Under the pieces are notes generated by a model. It was not told where the DNA came from. It was given only the letters and a program-made list of their open reading frames with translations, and did not search any database. 64,000 nucleotides of DNA from Elymus sibiricus (Eukaryota; Streptophyta; Magnoliopsida; Poales; Poaceae). Shown here piece by piece: positions 36,600 through 48,200 of this stretch; within the stretch, counting starts at the first letter, position 1; each line of letters starts with the position of its first letter. Location: the NCBI GenBank assembly GCA_039707655.1, contig CM077676.1, positions 457,426,379-457,490,378 on the forward strand, in the 5' to 3' direction. A program made the translations under genes and the position numbers.

Positions 36600-37996
36600 A
36601 CCCCGAGACTGCCGACGACACTGCAGAGTACGACTACGTTGCCGACGACCAGACCCCTTCAGCTGAGCTTCCAGGCAAGCAAAACCCCCTTGATCATCCA
36701 GATATCGCCCATTCCTTCTCTCTTATGCTTGCATTAGTATTGCTTCTGTTGTTGCTCTGATAGCTCTTATTCTGATGCATGGCCTGATTTCGTCGCCTGC
36801 TGTTGATACCTACATGTTGTCCCATGATGCTTAGTTAGGTATGCTATAGATTCATCTGTAGCCCTTCACCCTTGTCCGTTTGCCATGCTTGCTATCGGGC
36901 TGTGATCACTCTGGGTGATGATCACGGAAATGTTTACTTATTGCAATACTTTAAACTGATAAAGTCGGGCTGGCCCCAAGGGTGCCCGCGAGAGAATAAT
37001 ATCAAGGACGGGTCGGCTCCAAGAGCACCTGCGCGTCATGTGTTACCAGGTCGGACCGACAGGAACCCTGTTCGTCTCTGCGAGTTACTAAACACGCCTA
37101 ACGGATTTGGGTATTTGATCTGAGTGGGTCGTTGGCCCTATACGCACTACCACCACGTGGGATAAAGGTTATGGGACCCTCTACGTCGTATGTATCAGCC
37201 GAAAGCTCTTCAGATGTCACAGCTCAGAGATGCGGGCTGATTGTTGGGGTGGGTTGGTTACGTCACTGGTGTATTTAGTGTCGCGCCTAGCCCCGACCAC
37301 CCACGCAACGTGTAGGAGTGCAAAGGGCGATGGGCCCAAGACCCCTTCACACTTAGGATTTAGACCGGCGTGTTGACCTCTCTGCTGAGCCTAGGTAGGA
37401 CTGCGTCGTGTCGATTACCCGAGGCCGGGTATTACCCAGCAAGTGTGTTCGGCCAGATGTAATCGAGCGTGTTGGGTAACAGTAGTACACCCCTGCAGGG
37501 AAGTTATCTATTCGAATAGCCGTGTCCACGGTAACAGGACGCTCAGAGTTGTATCTTGATCTGCTACAAGTACAAATGGATACTGATACAATATTAAATT
37601 GTCACTACCGCTCTCGGGATCACTTTCTCGCAGGGTAGTCGAGGAAGGATCTCAGGGCATTACTAAAATATGTTTGATTATATATTATCTTGCTCTACCC
37701 TCTTCTGATGCTGCAAGATTGCTTCAAGATGCTAGTCTTCGATAGGCTAGGCCTCTCCCCCTCTGTTCTGGCATTTCTGCAGTTTAGTCCAAAGATATAG
37801 CCCCATTCCTTTGATACCGATGCATATTAGTATAGTTCTGATGTCAGTCTTGCGAGTACTTTGGATGAGTACTCACGGATTCTCTGCTATCTTTTTTCCC
37901 CATACCCGGTTGCTACGATCAGACAACGGAGCCCAGGAGCAGGAGATCCCCGGAGGAGCCTACTACGACATGGAGATCCCCGATGACCAGGAGTAG
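36600..37996 (+). other. Candidate spliced acidic mini-ORF in the 3' LTR
   Basis: Exon-like pieces 36600-36674 and 37923-37996, with the same acceptors, GC-type donor and phase as in the 5' LTR. The first piece differs from its partner at three positions, all silent in the proposed frame. The second ends DDQE before TAG; the 5' LTR copy stops two codons earlier through a C-to-T difference. Function unknown. Confidence 0.4.
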
Positions 37997-38272
37997 TTCG
38001 GAGGCCCTATGCAGGAGGCCTTCGCCTTTCGATCAGTGTCGCTGTTTGTGCTAGCCTTCTTAAGGCAAACTTGACTAACTATGTCTGTACCCAGATATTA
38101 TTTGCTTGTATGACTTATGTATTTGGGTCCTCGCGACCCCTGGTTTGTAATATGAAGATTTATGTTTAAATTTGAGTTTAGAGTTGTGTTGTGATATCTT
38201 CCCATGAGTCTCTGAACTCGAGCGTGCACGTTTGTGTGTATGATTAGTGCACGGTCGAGCAGGGGCGTCACA

Positions 38273-40371
38273 TGTAGGGGAACGCGACAGAAAACAAAAA
38301 AATTTGGTACAGCGAGCATGCCCAGGATCACTATGGAGACTGCATACAAGGTTTGATCTGATCCGTACCGACTCGAAGTGCAGCGGAAGAAGAGTCGGTG
38401 TAGATCATCGGTGCAGATCCCTGCAGCTAGGATTTACAACCTCCCAACCGCAAGGATATACTCCCTCGCCGGACAGCCCTTCGGGAGGCGGTCGGACAGT
38501 CCCTCGAACGATGTCACAGACAGCCCTTCGGGAGGACCCTCGAAACTCGAACCAAAACTCGGACAGCCCTTCGGGAGGACACTCGAACAGCCCCTCGGGC
38601 AAAAGATCAGAACTATGACCTCTCTACGGGGTTGCACACATACGGTGTCAGCTATCCGGCAGGGCGCCGCCGTCCAGAACTAGTTCCTGCCGGAACCCAG
38701 ACAGCCTTCCGGCTCTACGAAACTATTTCGTGGGAGGGAGAGAGAAGCCAGACAAGTCAAATGGCATGTGTATGAGAGCAAGGATGAGTTTTGGGGCAGC
38801 CCCCTCACCTCTATTTATAGGAAAGCCAAGGGGTAAAATTGGCATACAAAAAGTACCAAAGTGCCCCCACTTTATGTCATACATAAAAGAATAAAAGGGA
38901 AAAGGGGTGCCATGTGGAGCTCCATGGAGGAGCACCACCTTGGCCGGCCACCTCTAGGGGGCCCCCCACATGGGGGTGCCTTGCTCCCCAATCCCTTCTA
39001 GAAGCCTTTTTGGAAATATCCAAAAAGGTGCTTTCCAAAAAATATCCATAAAGCACTTTCACTATTCACGAAGACATTTTTCTGCGTCCGTTAAATCCCA
39101 AATTATTTCTGTGTGCCTAGAACAATTCCAGTACCCACTAAAACAATTTTGAACGCATTCCGAAACAATTCCGGAACAATGTTTTTCTTCAGCGAAAAGC
39201 AACCATAGCGGTTCCGGCTGCTCCGGAACACTTCCGGTTTTTCTCTCCGAAAAAATTCCAGAATTTACCAGAACAATTCGCGCACCCTCCAAGAATTTCC
39301 AGGCATGTGCCGGAACCAATATGACTTAATGGAATACCTTGAAACAACTTTTCAGTTTCACCGAAACTATTCCGTTGTTCTCTCCGGAACGTTTCCGTTT
39401 CGTCCGAAACTTTTTCGGTGATTTTCTCTCAGACTCCCTGTCTAGTATTCAGCAGATAGATGACCCTTAAGCGTGTGACCCTATAGGTTCGGTGAAGTAT
39501 AGACATGACCCGGAACTCTTTCTGATCAATGATCAACATCGGAGCCGTGGACACCCATATTGACCCCTATACCCACACGAATGAATATTCGAGTGAACCT
39601 CCAGTTGCCGTGTGCTATTCCTGTTGCTTCACGATATATTACAAATACCTGAGGTGAGATTTATTGCATCCCCGTGGATCAACAACTTGTCCACTATGCA
39701 AGTTACCTCGTTACCGGTTTTGTTCTCTTTTCTCGTTTCCGTGTTCCGGCATCCCAGTGATCAAATCACAATGTGTCTGGCCAGACGATGATGGATACCG
39801 TAACACCGAGAGGGCCCGATAATATCTCTCCATCATCGGGGGAGCAAATCCCAATCTTGAGCTATCTCGTTACTTGTCATACTTTTCCGTGAACCCGTAA
39901 GCCGTCGTAATAGCCACCCAGTTACGGATGACGTTTAACAAACCCCAAAGTTCACAAAGCAAGTACGAAGGAACTCGATACTCTCATGGTCTAAGGAATT
40001 ATGCAAACATTAACTATCTCTGTGTTATTAACCATTAACTTGTGACGAGTGTATCTCATAGCATAACATCAATTCGGGTCGATTCAACACAAGTGTTGTA
40101 CCAACATTGTGCCCTCAAAATTGCCGGCATAGCCATGCCCATGATCAGGAAAACAGGATCATCATGCAATACTTGAGCCAGTCTTAGAGGCAAGACTAGG
40201 AATACCATTAACCGTTTATTATACCACACGTGCATATGAGTTTCCCTCCGAGCCTCGTGGATATTGTAGACTCGAGAATCATTGCAGTTATAGCATGGAA
40301 CATAAACATTCATTACAAACTCGGAGATACAAAATAACTGTTATTACTGCCTCTAGGGCATATCTCCTACA
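38273..40371 (-). mobile_element. Solo copia LTR C
   Basis: A single complete LTR of 2099 bp, TGTAGG...CCTACA, flanked by TCACA on both sides (38268-38272 and 40372-40376). There is no internal region beside it, so it is a solo LTR left by recombination between the two LTRs of a former element. It sits exactly at the chromovirus 3' end. It contains one full hairpin repeat and resembles LTR E most. Confidence 0.92.
38812..38819 (-). promoter_or_regulatory. TATA box of solo LTR C
   Basis: TATAAATA on -; could start transcription leftward into the chromovirus 3' LTR. Confidence 0.65.
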
Positions 40372-40376
40372 TCACA

Positions 40377-40381
40377 GAAAG
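40377..40381. repeat. Target-site duplication of the chromovirus, right copy
   Basis: GAAAG, matching 15616-15620. Copia A internal DNA continues after it. Confidence 0.9.
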
Positions 40382-42216
40382 TCATACAAGCTATTGATGT
40401 ATTGAAGGCTGGTCAAAGAAATAGTTCTTGGGAATTATGATTAAACATGTTAATCACTGATTCTTGGGTATTGTGAGTTGATCACAGAGATACCCGCTCG
40501 ATTGCATTTTGTTGTGATTCGATGCAAGAACTACTATGGCCTAAAAGACTTGCCGGAAATGTGGTTTAGATACGCGCTGGGAACATAGTAAATGTTACTA
40601 TACTTTCCATCGGTGTATTACCTATGTATTTATTTTCATAATTCATCATTGGAGTTTCATACACTCTAGCCCATTGCATAAGGTATCTTGCAAGAAGGTT
40701 GTTCATAAGAGAACTTTTGAGGTTCGGTGTTATGAATAACATAAGGGCCATACTTTCAATATGAATGAGATGTATGTTATGAATATTGATAATAATACAT
40801 TACCTCTGTATTTACTTTCATAATTCATTTTAGAGTTTTATACACTCTAGCCCATTTGCATAATGTTTGTTGCAAGAGTGTTGTTCATAAAAGAACAATT
40901 GTTGTTCAATATTATGAATAACATAAGGGCCATACTTCCATCATGGATGGGATGCATGTTATGAATATTGATGGTAATATGATACATCCATAACACTGAC
41001 GTTAAATGTCGCAAGACTAAAAGAATACCAAACATGTGTGGCACTGCATTTGGTCACATTGGAGAAACCCGCATGGAGAAATTCCATAATGATGGATTTT
41101 GAAGTCATTTGATTATGAATCATCTGACACTTGCAACTTTCCTCCGAAAAGTGAAGTGACTGAAATACCATTCACAGGCCATAAGGAACGAGCAAACAAT
41201 TTATTGGTGATCATACATCATGATGTGTGTAGTCCGATAAATGTTGTTGCTGGCAGTGGATTTGTCTATCTTCTGAAATGACTCAAGTAGATATATGGAT
41301 ATTTACTTGATGAGATGTAAGTCTGGATCTTTTGAAATCATTCAAAAGGTTTTCAAAATGAAGAAGAAATTATTGTAACAAGAAAATTATGTTTCTGCAA
41401 TTGGATTGCGGAAAGAAATTTTGAGTTACAAGTTTAGCGAATGTCTGATGAGTTGTGAAAAGAGTTTCATAACTTATACCTCCCGGAGCACCATTGTGAG
41501 TGGAATGTCCGTGAAGATGTAATCAAACCATTTATGACATGGTAAGATCAAAGATGGCATAAATCAATTTGCCATTATCCCTTTTAAAGTAATGCTTTAG
41601 AGACTGCGGCTTTTACACTGAAAAGAGCGCCATCGGATCTATTGAAATAACGCCATGGTATGGTAACCCCAACCATGTTATGTCTTTTCTTAACATTTGG
41701 AATATGGGGATTGTGTAAAATATTTACAAACCTATTCCAAATCAGACAAGTGCTACTTTGTAGGTTATCCCAAATTATTAGGTATTCCTCCATCACTATA
41801 CCGAGGCAAAAGTTTGCCACAAAGAACGGTATGATTTTGAAAGAAAATGTTTCTTGCAAAAAGGTGAGTGAGAGGACAGTGCAACTTGACGAGATAACAG
41901 TATCTTCGTTATCATGACAAAGGAAAGAAACTGCGGAAGCAATTCCAAAGTTTTCACCTGCGACTGATATGGAAGCCTCTACAATAAAATGTATGGACTT
42001 CGGTCGAACTTGCAGTTGAACCACGTAGGCAAAACTCGTGCAAACCTCTCAGGTGCGCAAACGAGATATTGTTGTTAGACAATAGTATACCTATGATAAT
42101 CAAGGAAGCATTGATGGGCCCTGACTCCGAAATTTGCTAAATGCCAATACAATCCGAGATAGTTTCCATATAAATGATTCAAGATTAAATCTTGATGAAC
42201 CCTTCAGAAGACTTAG
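40382..42216 (+). pseudogene. Copia A internal region, right part, with dead integrase
   Basis: Continues copia A after the chromovirus. An integrase trace lies at about 41034-41278 (CGTAFGHIGETRMEKFHNDG, then after a frameshift near 41098 SFDYESSDTCNFPPKSEV). It shares the altered zinc finger of B, D and F. The internal DNA stops after AGACTTAGA at 42216, where a deletion joins it to the middle of the LTR. That deletion removed the RNase H end, the polypurine tract and the LTR front. Confidence 0.75.
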
Positions 42217-43093
42217 AATTATTTTACGGGGTACTGGAAATGTTCTAGGCCCACATAAATATTTTCGGATTTAATGGTCGCGGAAAAATGTTTTCATGAA
42301 TAGTGAAAAGCACTTTATGGTTGCTTTCTGGAAAGCCACCTTTTTGGGCTTTGTCCCAAAAGATCTAGGGGATGACATGGATGGATGGGATCCCCTTTTT
42401 TGGGGGGACCCACATGGGGTGGGCAGCCAAGGGGGCTCCTCTTACCTCCCCATTATCCCCTTTATGTGTGACATAAAGCATGAGCATTTTGGGTTTTCCA
42501 TGTGCCACCCTACCCCTTGGTTTTTCCTATAAATAGAGGTTGATAGGCACTCTCCACACTCACTCTTTCTCACATACACATGCCAGGCATGATCTGGCTT
42601 TCTCTCTCCCTCCTAGCAAAATAGTTTCGTAGAGCCGAAAGGCTGTCTGGGTTCCGGTGGGAACTAGTTCTGGACGGCGAAGCCCTGCCGGATAGATGAC
42701 ACCGTATGTGTGCAACCCCGTAGAGAGGTCGTAGGTTCAATCTTTTGCCTGAGGGGCTGTTCGAGGGTCCTCCCGAAGGGCTGTCCGAGTTACCGTCCGA
42801 GTTTCGAGGGTCCTCCCGAAGGGCTGTCCGTGACATCGTCCGGGGGACTGTCCGACCGCCTCCCGGAGGGCTGTTCGAGGGACTGTCCGAGGAGCAGACG
42901 AGGGAGAACATCCTCGCAGTTGGGAGGTTGTAAATCCAAGCTGTGGGGATCTGCACCGACGATCAACACCGACTCTACTTCCGTTGCGCTACGAGTCGGT
43001 AACGATCAGATCAAACCTTGTATGCATCTCCATAGTGATCCTGGGCGTGCTCGCTGTACCAAAATTTTTTGTTTCCTGTCACGTTCCCCAACA
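42217..43093 (+). repeat. Copia A 3' LTR, front deleted
   Basis: Begins at ATTATTTTACGGGGTACTGG, equivalent to about 12761 in the 5' LTR, and ends CCCCAACA. Closely similar to the 5' fragment, including the CCGGATAGATGACA and CCCGAAGGG repeat region. Confidence 0.85.
42528..42535 (+). promoter_or_regulatory. TATA box of copia A 3' LTR
   Basis: TATAAATA on +, same context as at 13073. It points out of the element toward 43.1 kb. Confidence 0.65.
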
Positions 43094-44342
43094 GTAGCCC
43101 CCAACTCCCGGCTTGGTGGTGCGCATCGGGCTCATGGTAGTGCTAGAACGCCGGGGCGGCGGCCCCGGGACCTCTACTTCGGCGACAGCAGCGTTGGTGG
43201 CTGAGAGGTTAGAGTTGTGGCCAGGGCTTCGGGCAACATTAGGCAGTCGTGTGGTCCTCGGTGGCACCAGGGATGCCTGGTGGTTGCTACTGTATATGCG
43301 TGGGTGTCGGGCCCAATCTGGTCCTATAGTGGTGTCGGGTTGCTCGGCTGGCTGGCTCTACGTGGTGCAAGTGACGGCAGCCATGTTGTCTTGGCCGGTG
43401 GTTCTGAGCTCTGGTGGTATGGCGGGTGGAGGTTCGAGCAGTGGGTGGTTCTTGTCAGTTGGTTGAGAGGAGGATTCCATTGCTGCTCGGGGCGAAAGCT
43501 TTGCTCGTGGTCGACCTGAGCTTACAATGGCGACGCTTGTAGGCACCGCTCATTAACCTCATTGGAGGCATCATGGTTCGAGAGCCTATGCCCTTTTCTC
43601 TCAGATTCCGGGGTAACCCTTGTTCCTACCTGGAACGGGTAATGGCGGTGGTCGCGGTGCACTAGCTCGCCGTCCTTCCCGAAGGCATCGTCTTGGAGTT
43701 TGGTTGTGAGTTCTACTTCGGTTTGCTATGGAAATGCCAGTGCGGTGACCGTGGGTCTGTTGGTGTGGTCTCCTATTTGGAGACGACGGCGATTTCAGGC
43801 GGATCAGGGTTTCAGCTGAGGTCTGGTAGTTAGTGCCCCCTGGCGTGTTCGGAGGGGTCTCCTTGCCTCGCCATGTTTTTCTGGAGTTAGAACAGCAGAG
43901 GAGATGCCTCAGTGGTGACAATGACGCGGGTTGCGGTTTAGCTGTGGCATCCGACTCGGCGCAGGCTCAATGATTTTTCTCTTGCAAGGTTCAACACTCA
44001 ACTTGGAGCTGACAATGGCGTGGGTGGTCTTTTAGTTTGTCATGGGTCGGCATGGGTCCTGACGTCTGCTACGATGAAGGGTACATTGATGGAAGTTGAT
44101 GGCAAAGTCGGAGTCGCTGGCTCATGGAGGAGTGATGACGATGATGCTTGGTGACAACATCGGCAATGTTTTTTCTTCTTAGTACGTGCATGCCTTCGTG
44201 TGGGTAGCTAGGGCAGCCGGTGTTGCTATGTCTGGGCTGTTGTGACAGTTTTAGCAAGGTTTCTCATATATTTTCTTCTCCTTTTTTAATGAATTGAGAT
44301 CCAAAAGTATCATGACCCAAAAGCCAACATACGCAACACCCC
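43094..44342. other. Unclassified GC-moderate region
   Basis: No frame with a recognisable domain; short frames on both strands only. The right end (GGTTTCTCATATATTTTCTT, then a T run and AATGAATTGAGATCC) resembles the 3' UTR end of a plant LINE, but there is no reverse transcriptase and no poly-A tail, so this remains a guess. Confidence 0.35.
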
Positions 44343-44908
44343 TAAGGGCATCTCCAACGCCGACCCGCAAACCTCGCGCAACCGTCCAGACCATGTTGTC
44401 TAGACCGCGGAAGCCATCCAACGCGGTCCTATATCGGTCCGCGGAGCGGTCCGGGCGTGATTTTTCCCGCAAACCGGAGATAGACGTGGGGGGCTTTGCG
44501 GGAGTCCGGACACGTGAAACGTCGCTCTCTGCCCCCTGGCCCACCCAAAAGGAAGGCGGAGCCCGCGCTTTTGGAGCATCCCGCATTGTTTCCGCGCCAA
44601 AATCCCCCACTCTCTTCTTCCATTCCCCGCCGCTCTCCACCCAATTCCCGCTCTTTCCTCCCACCCTCTCCTTCCTTCCGTTGCCGATGCATGGAACCGC
44701 CGGAGAACCTGTCGGAGATGACAGGAGGAGGTGCCGAAGGATCCGACCATCACGCTCGCCGGAAGATCAGCTCGGCTACGCAGCAAAATCACCACGTCGA
44801 AGCGACGGCCGCAAAGGAGGAGAAGCTGAAGAAGCGGTTGGTCGCCGGCAGGCCTGGTGCTGTGGGGGCCATGGCGGACGCCGACAGACGGGCGCGCCCA
44901 CAGTATAG

Positions 44909-46501
44909 ATGGCGCAGTGGTTGGAGAATTACAAGCCGCCATACTACTACGCCGCCAAGCAGCTCAGAACCCCCACCGATATGGTTCCTTACATTGTCGA
45001 CGTTAACGCGGCGCCGCTCTTCTCCAAGTATGCTTCACCGTAGCTCGTCCGGGCACGGACAACGGGCGGGGAGCAGATGGGTGCCCGCACGCTGTTCGCT
45101 GCAATGCCTAGAGCGGGGTAGCCGGCGTACAACGCCGGGGACAAGGAGATGCAGGACATCATCCACGACGGAGGCGATGGAGGAAGAGGTAGCTATGTGG
45201 ACGGGCAGGTGGAAGACTCGGATCCCACCCAGTCCGGTAACTACCAGCAGCAGCAGACCTACACCCAGACGGCGACGCAGCAGACCTACACCCAGACCGA
45301 CGATGGCACACACAGCAACAGCAGCACTGGGCCGCCAGTGAGTAGCAGCCAGAGGAGGAGGAGAGGTGGAGGAGGAGGAGGACGGCAGGGATGATGATTC
45401 GGATGATACAGCCGGTGATCCGAAGAAGAAGGGTAGAGGAGAAAGTTTCAACATGCGGGAGGATGAGCTGTTGTGCGATGCATGGTTGGCCACTAGTCTT
45501 GATCCGATCCAAGGCACGGAGCAAAAGGGCATAACCTTTTGGAGGAACATTCACATATGGTTCCATGAACACAAGCATTTCGTGCCCTACTCCGACGCGA
45601 TCATCCGCAACCGTGAATGGAAGTCCCTCAACCATCGATGGTACACCATCCAAGAGGCCGTGTCCAAGTATTGCGGGCACTTGAAGCAGCTCATCGCACG
45701 GTGGCCCAGCGGTGCTCAAATCACCGAGCAAGTAAGTTGATGACTAGCCGGACATGCATTCTTTTATTGCTCACTAGCTGGATATGCATTCTTTTGTTGC
45801 TCACTAGCCGGATATGCATTCTTTTGTAGCCTACTCGTGCTTGTGTGGTGTACAAGAAGTTGGAGAAGAAGTGCTTCACCGTCATGCATTGTTGGTTGAA
45901 GTTGAATGGGCAACCGAAGTGGAACTTCTTCATTGCCAAGACCGCTGCCCAAGCCAACGAGGAAGAAACCGATGATCCTACCGATCCAACCCAAGAACCG
46001 CCGAAGAAGGTTAGAAGAAATTCACGGGGGAAGAAGTGGGAGGAGGAGAGGACGAAGCGAGAAGGTGCGGCGGCCAAGCTGACGGAGAGGTTCGAGGACA
46101 TCTTGGCGAAGAAGGAGGAGGCATGCGTGAAGCGCTCGGACATCAAGGAGGAGAAGAAGGCGGAGAGGTTTAAATTGTTGATGGAGACGACGGACAAGAA
46201 GCTCAAGCTCGAAGAGAGGAGGGCCATGATCGAAAACAGGAAGGCCGCAATCAAGGAAAAGAAGGCCACGCTCGAGGAAAAGAGGGTGAAGATCGCTGCC
46301 AATGCGGAGGACGCCAAGATGTTGTCCTTGAATGTGGACTCTTTGGATACCGACGCAAGAATGATCGTGCAATCTGTCCGCTATCAGATGTTGCAGCGGC
46401 AGAAATATCAGTTGGCGGTGGCGGAGAATGAGGACGGGGAGGAGGCGGACGCGGAGGAGGATGCAGATACTGTCTACGTGGCGGCGACGGCACCCCCTTG
46501 A
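44909..46501 (+). pseudogene. Harbinger Myb-like second ORF, broken
   Basis: PIF/Harbinger elements encode a Myb-like DNA-binding partner beside the nuclease; this matches it. The N-terminal part (MAQWLENYKPPYYYAAKQLR) starts at 44909, has TAG stops near 45038 and 45119 and shifts frame near 45385. The conserved core lies at 45366-45731 (MREDELLCDAWLATSLDP, then FWRNIHIWFHEHKHF and EWKSLNHRWYTIQEAVSKY). After an intron (45732-45829) it resumes at 45830 with CWLKLNGQPKW, DPTDPTQEPPKKVRRNSRGK and a lysine/glutamate-rich coiled coil, ending with TGA at 46501. An alternative upstream frame from 44691 also shows family wording but lies in another frame. Two stops and one shift make it a pseudogene. 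Confidence 0.75.
45732..45829 (+). repeat. Harbinger ORF intron made of a threefold repeat
   Basis: The intron consists of three copies of a 31-34 bp unit with the words ACTAGCCGGATATGCATTCT and TTTTGT. Each unit ends in a T-rich tract, and the last ends in the acceptor TTTTGTAG. Confidence 0.75.
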
Positions 46502-46826
46502 TCGGGGAGCAGACGGCGGGCATTGCCGGTCCGGCAGGGCAGAGATGCACGAACCGCCGGACTGATATTCTTTTGGATTCGGGCATGTAAAAACTAAGCA
46601 TACTTTCCTCTTTTTGGTTGTGATCGGGCATGCGATCCGGCGCTGGTGTGATCCGGCGCGATCCGGCGCACTGTGTGGATCGGAGCACATTTGAATTTGA
46701 ATTTACTGGCGGACATATACAGGATAGCGTCGGATGGCGGCCTCCCGCATCCGTGTCCGTGGATTGATCCCCTGTCCGCGGACAGATGCGGGAGGAAATT
46801 TGCGGGTCGCCTTGAAGATGCCCTAA

Positions 46827-47439
46827 CCATTTTGATTTTTTTAGGCTGTATTGGGCCTGCATGGACTCTGTCTATGGTTGCTTTCAATTCGTATCCGTGG
46901 GAATGTCTTGCGGTATCCTGTGAGAATGTGTAGTACTACACAGCGAACTAAATATTTAGCACGTGCTAGCTTTTCCATGGAACAATGTGAAACGGCAGTG
47001 CATTACTGCATTACTGCATTACTAATATATGGTAAGTAACAAAAACATACATGTATTTTTTTTGTGAAAGCATGCATGTATATATTGTGTCTTATTTTGC
47101 GATAATTCGAAACGGTGCCCGGGCTCATCTGCATCCGGTGAACGGTAAACAAAAATAGCAGAAAAATTCAAAAAAAACTGAAAGTTTATTGCATGCAAGA
47201 TGCTTGAGTGCGCCAGGTGCGTGCAAAAATTTGTGGGTAAATGAGATTCGAGGAGCTCGCGCCAAAAAATACAAAATCGTCTATAAACAGTGCATTTTTT
47301 AAACTTTCTTACATGCCCAAAATTTGTCTTTTTTGCCACGAGCTCCTCGAATGTTTATACTCCACCAAATTTGGCATGGATTTTTTTTTGCGCGGATTTT
47401 GTTTGTGGTTCCACAAGAACCACAAATTTGCTTTTCGTT
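46827..47439. other. Unclassified flank
   Basis: AT-rich. Contains three tandem GCATTACT units (about 46998-47021) and a stretch with TTTGTGGGTAAATGAG wording that leads into the next repeat. No gene is seen. Confidence 0.45.
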
Positions 47440-48200
47440 GATGCACAGATTCCCTTCCACAAGAAGCACAGTTGTGGTTCTCGAAAAGGGAAAAACTGGA
47501 AGCACATATTTACTTCCCGAGGAGGCACATATTTGCTTCCGCGAGAAGCACAGCTGTACTTCTCGGAAAGGGAAAAAAATATGTGCTTCCACGAGAAGCA
47601 CATATATGTTTCCCGTGGAGGCACAGATTTAGTTCCGCGAGTTGTGCTTCCAGAAGAAGCACATATTTGCTTCTCGTGGAAGCATATATTTGCTTCCGCG
47701 AGAATCACAGCTCGGAAAGGGAAAAAATTATGTGCTTCCCCGAGAAGCAGCACAGTTGTGCTCTAAAACAATTGTACTTCCACAAGAAGCACAGATTTGC
47801 ATCCACAAGAATCACAGTTGTGCTTCCTGGAATGGGGGAAAAGGTGAAAACTCGAATTCGTGCTTCCAGCTAAGTTTTTTTCTTCCTTTTTTACATTGTT
47901 CTTTTTTTTCATTTGCCACTTTTTTGCTTTTTATTGATTTTTTTATTTTTTCCCGGTTTCCCGTTCTATAGTTTTTTTCGTTAAAAAAAGTTCATTGAAA
48001 CCTATTAACATGTGATCTAGTTTCGAAGATCTAAACGCGGGAAATAAAACGGTGAAAATGGTTTGGGATTTGGACACACGGTTCAAGAGATTAAACATTT
48101 TCAATAAACTAATCTACGAAAAAAGGGAAAACTCTCAAGTTGCAACAAGTGGCCCGCATGCAGTGCGCCACTTGTAAGCGCATGAGAAAGTGGGAGTGGC
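47440..48200. repeat. Inverted copy of the left-edge repeat
   Basis: Array of GAGAAGCACAG and CTTCTCGGAAAGGGAAAAA words from about 47440 to 47880. It is followed by sequence matching the reverse complement of the window's first 200 bp, up to GCCACTTGTAAGCGC. Frames of 100-158 codons in it are repeat-driven. Confidence 0.65.

Larger units (their letters stand above)
34499..38272 (+). repeat. Chromovirus 3' LTR, 3774 bp
   Basis: Same layout as the 5' LTR, with small indels. It ends GGGGCGTCACA. Its last five bases, TCACA, were duplicated by the insertion of solo LTR C. Confidence 0.9.
15621..40376 (+). mobile_element. Tekay-like chromovirus (Ty3-gypsy) LTR retrotransposon
   Basis: Starts TGTAACACCCCC and ends GGGGCGTCACA. 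Flanked by the 5-bp target duplication GAAAG (15616-15620 and 40377-40381). LTRs are 15621-19403 and 34499-38272. Without the two insertions inside it the element is about 13.3 kb. Order: LTR, primer site, extra ORF, gag-protease-RT-RNase H-integrase-chromodomain in one frame, polypurine tract, LTR. Assignment to the Tekay/Del-type chromoviruses rests on the C-terminal chromodomain and long LTRs. The LTRs show about five mismatches in their first 205 bp. The element is dead through internal stops and through interruption by copia B. Confidence 0.9.
12455..43093 (+). mobile_element. Copia A: truncated Ty1-copia-type element, split by later insertions
   Basis: Host of the nested block. Its own parts are a 5' LTR fragment 12455-13638, internal DNA 13639-15620 and 40382-42216, and a 3' LTR fragment 42217-43093. 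The two internal halves join at GAAAG (15616-15620 and 40377-40381), the duplicated target of the chromovirus. Internal DNA is the reverse complement of copia B, D and F and carries the same dead integrase. Both LTR remnants end in CCAACA, whereas B-F end in CTACA, so A is a distinct subfamily. No outer target duplication is visible because the ends are lost. Confidence 0.85.
44346..46823. mobile_element. PIF/Harbinger DNA transposon
   Basis: Inverted ends GGGCATCTCCAACGCCGACC (left) and, read inverted, GGGCATCTTCAAGGCGACCC (right), flanked by TAA on both sides (44343-44345 and 46824-46826). A 3-bp TAA target and GGG-starting ends are typical of PIF/Harbinger. The element is 2478 bp and carries only a Myb-like ORF. 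No DDE nuclease is seen, so it is non-autonomous. Confidence 0.82.

Noticed and set aside
43113..43466. 117-codon + strand frame after copia A
   Set aside because: Glycine/serine/valine-rich with no recognised motif, overlapped by other frames of similar length; not supported as a gene.
43094..44342. LINE 3' end
   Set aside because: The tail wording is suggestive, but there is no reverse transcriptase, poly-A tail or target duplication; left as unclassified.
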